Assembly (NCBI RefSeq): GCF_020283565.1
Contig: NC_060065.1
Coordinates: 23,858,409 to 23,922,408 of the forward strand
Length of the DNA: 64,000 bases
Reading direction: 5' to 3'
Source: Trifolium pratense
Lineage: Eukaryota; Streptophyta; Magnoliopsida; Fabales; Fabaceae
Shown here: positions 57,908-64,000 of the stretch, one piece after another
Layout of the letters: the number at the start of each line of letters is the position of its first letter
Numbering within the stretch: the stretch's first letter is position 1
Position numbers and translations under genes: made by a program
Notes under the pieces: generated by a model
What the model was told of the DNA's origin: nothing
What the model saw: only the letters and a program-made list of their open reading frames with translations
Databases searched by the model: none

Positions 57908-58951
57908 GATTTTGGTAGGACTGTTCATTAATAATTGTGAACCGAACTGAACCGAGCTGAAAATAACCAAATCATACTATAAGTTTACAAACCGAACCAT
58001 TAATCTCAGTACAATTCTCTAACTGTGAACCGAATCATGGTTAACCGAACCTAACTGTGAATAACCGAACCATAAATTCAAAACTTAAAAACAAAAAAAA
58101 TCTCAATTTTCAATTTTTCACGTGATCTCAAACTTAACCGAACCATTGTTGTTTGTTATTGTTTCCTTTCATATATCAGTGATATTCACGTGAGTATTCT
58201 TAGAGCACCAGTGATATTCTTCAACATGTTTTTAGAAATCGATATGGACGAAAGTGACTCAAGTCCAAGTAACTTTTCCAATTTGGAAATTTTACCAATT
58301 TCCTTAGGAATAGAAGCTGTTAAATTATTGGAATAAAGCTCCAAAACTGTGAGATTTGTAAGGTTAACAATTCCATCATCAATTGTTCCATTAATTCTAT
58401 TAAGTGGCAATGATATTTCTGTAAGTGAAACAGCATCATAAATATCAACTGGTTTATTCTCTGCTCTAAATCTCTCAAGCTTAGAACATGCTCCTAAACC
58501 AGTATCAATAAAACCAGCAAAATCATTGGATGAATAATCCAAGAATCTTATTTAAGTTGAAGAGGAAAAATGTATTGCAAATGTAGCAGTTCTTCAACTT
58601 ATTGTATGTGATGTGTAGCAAATTTGAATTTACAAGTCTATAAATCAATATTTCTAGTTTATTCATCTATAACTGTCAAAAAAAAAATTTATTCATCTAT
58701 AAGCCATAAAAATTGATTATTATTGTATGTTTGAATTTTCTAAAAAATGGTAAAAAACCAAAAAAGATGTGTAACAGTTCAGTTAACCACAAAAACAGTT
58801 CAGTTCAATGTGGTTAATAGTTCGGTTCGGTTAAGAATTAAAAACCGGTTAACTGAACCATAATTACAGTTCGGTTCAGTTTGGCTATAAACCATAACGG
58901 TTTGGTTCGGTTATTTGACAAAACCGAACCATGAACAGTCCTAGATTTTGG
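57908..58951. mobile_element. hAT-like element carrying an LRR receptor fragment (body 57916-58943)
   Basis: TIR TAGGACTGTTCA and its complement at 58932-58943, with perfect 8-bp duplications GATTTTGG at 57908-57915 and 58944-58951. Subterminal regions are dense in GGTTCGGTT/AACCGAACC repeats. The centre contains part of a host gene (58186-58560) and no transposase. It is a Pack-type non-autonomous hAT element. Confidence 0.85.
58186..58560 (-). pseudogene. Captured leucine-rich-repeat receptor kinase fragment
   Basis: The minus-strand frame has LRR units (LTEISLPLNRINGTI, IVNLTNLTVLELYSNNLTASIPKEIG) and ends NMLKNITGALRILT. The order and wording resemble the extracellular LRR domain of PSY1R/PSKR-type peptide receptors. 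The piece between KLEKLL and GLESLS is far shorter than several LRR units, so an internal deletion is inferred. There is no signal peptide, transmembrane segment or kinase. The apparent first codon is TTG, so the frame simply enters from captured sequence. Not a functional gene; might yield antisense or small RNA against the parent gene (inference). Confidence 0.7.
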
Positions 58952-59582
58952 TGTATAATCATACTTATGAGCACAAGTTAAGTTACTAATGAGTAAATAA
59001 CATTCAGAGGCAAAGTAGGATATTCATTTCCCAAGCAAGTCTCTATCCTAGCAGAAATTCAATTCCATCCAATTCATCTAGAATCACTTCAAATTTATTC
59101 GTATTTAATTTAACTCGCACCAGGCGTGTTTGAATGGTACACACCATATTGTTTTGCAAGGGAGTCACATATTATGATATATCTAAGATCATACATGATC
59201 AAAATTCTGCGCAGGAGAGTGTGCATTCGCGGTGTATTATTTTCCTGACACTTTATCATTTATTGTAACAGCTGCATTTGTTTATCTGTTTATATACAGA
59301 ATTTAGACAGAAAATAAATAAAATGTAAAACCTAAATCCAACAAAAGCTAAAGGCTTGACCTTAAAAGGCAAATCCAAAAGGAAAATTTAAAAGGGGCAA
59401 TGGCAAAATGCATCTGTAATTAGGTCAATGATGATTGAGGGCAAGTACCAAAATTTTATCTAGGCTTCACCCAGAAACTTCTTCAGTTCAATTTATCGCT
59501 AAAAGAATGAACCTAACTTGTGACTAAATTGAAATATGACTATCCAAAGTCAGAAAGAATTGATATCTTATTCTTAGTATAG
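58952..59582. other. Intergenic DNA and 3' UTR of the JMJ gene
   Basis: The part nearest 59582 is the 3' UTR of the minus-strand demethylase gene. No other gene or repeat recognised. Confidence 0.5.

Positions 59583-64000
<4,418 letters not shown>

Noticed and set aside
58186..58542. Functional LRR protein gene
   Set aside because: No signal peptide, start codon is not ATG, LRR series is internally deleted, and the fragment is enclosed by a hAT-like element.

Overview
The window is nuclear DNA of a flowering plant and very probably a papilionoid legume (clover/medick/pea group). The base composition is AT-rich, the real genes carry plant-type GT-AG introns, and the transposon families (Sirevirus with an env-like gene, Tekay chromovirus, CACTA, MULE, hAT, Helitron, tRNA-derived SINEs) are those of legume genomes. 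The species call is inference; no database was searched.

Layout. 1-3387 is AT-rich intergenic DNA with one Helitron terminus. 3388-11360 is a complete, very young Ty3/gypsy Tekay-type element on the minus strand with an intact 1460-aa gag-pol; its two LTRs differ by a single 1288-bp deletion. 11361-15758 holds a Stowaway MITE, a methyltransferase-like scrap, a SINE and a broken B3-domain gene with a MITE in its last intron. 15759-27893 is a 12.1-kb Sirevirus-type Ty1/copia element on the minus strand, with several stops and frameshifts, an env-like gene and an open reading frame on the opposite strand with its own TATA box. 27894-30588 holds a small Helitron candidate, a MITE and a single exon resembling glyoxylate/succinic semialdehyde reductase. 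30589-38532 is a CACTA element with a five-exon transposase gene carrying two nonsense changes.

39388-44607 is the first clear host gene: gamma-SNAP in nine exons. 44722-50350 is a nest of a Helitron, SINE, hAT MITE, other foldback elements and a 2.7-kb solo LTR. 50423-51531 is a Pack-MULE carrying a receptor-like kinase fragment. 52944-54065 and 54298-56043 are two further long-TIR elements, the second sitting inside a duplicated copy of the promoter region of the next gene. 56297-57034 encodes a fasciclin-like (FAS1) secreted protein. 57916-58943 is a hAT-like element carrying an LRR receptor fragment. 59583-64000 is the 3' part of a JMJ14-type histone H3K4 demethylase gene on the minus strand, which runs off the window end.

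The host genes are unrelated housekeeping, cell-surface and chromatin genes, with no operon-like organisation. The most notable signals are the antisense unit inside the Sirevirus, the gene-fragment-carrying DNA transposons with clean target-site duplications, the LTR deletion between 10-bp repeats, the intronic foldback in gamma-SNAP and the transposon-split promoter duplication upstream of the FAS1 gene. Everything is read by eye from sequence; exon borders rest on GT-AG sites, phase agreement and protein-family resemblance.
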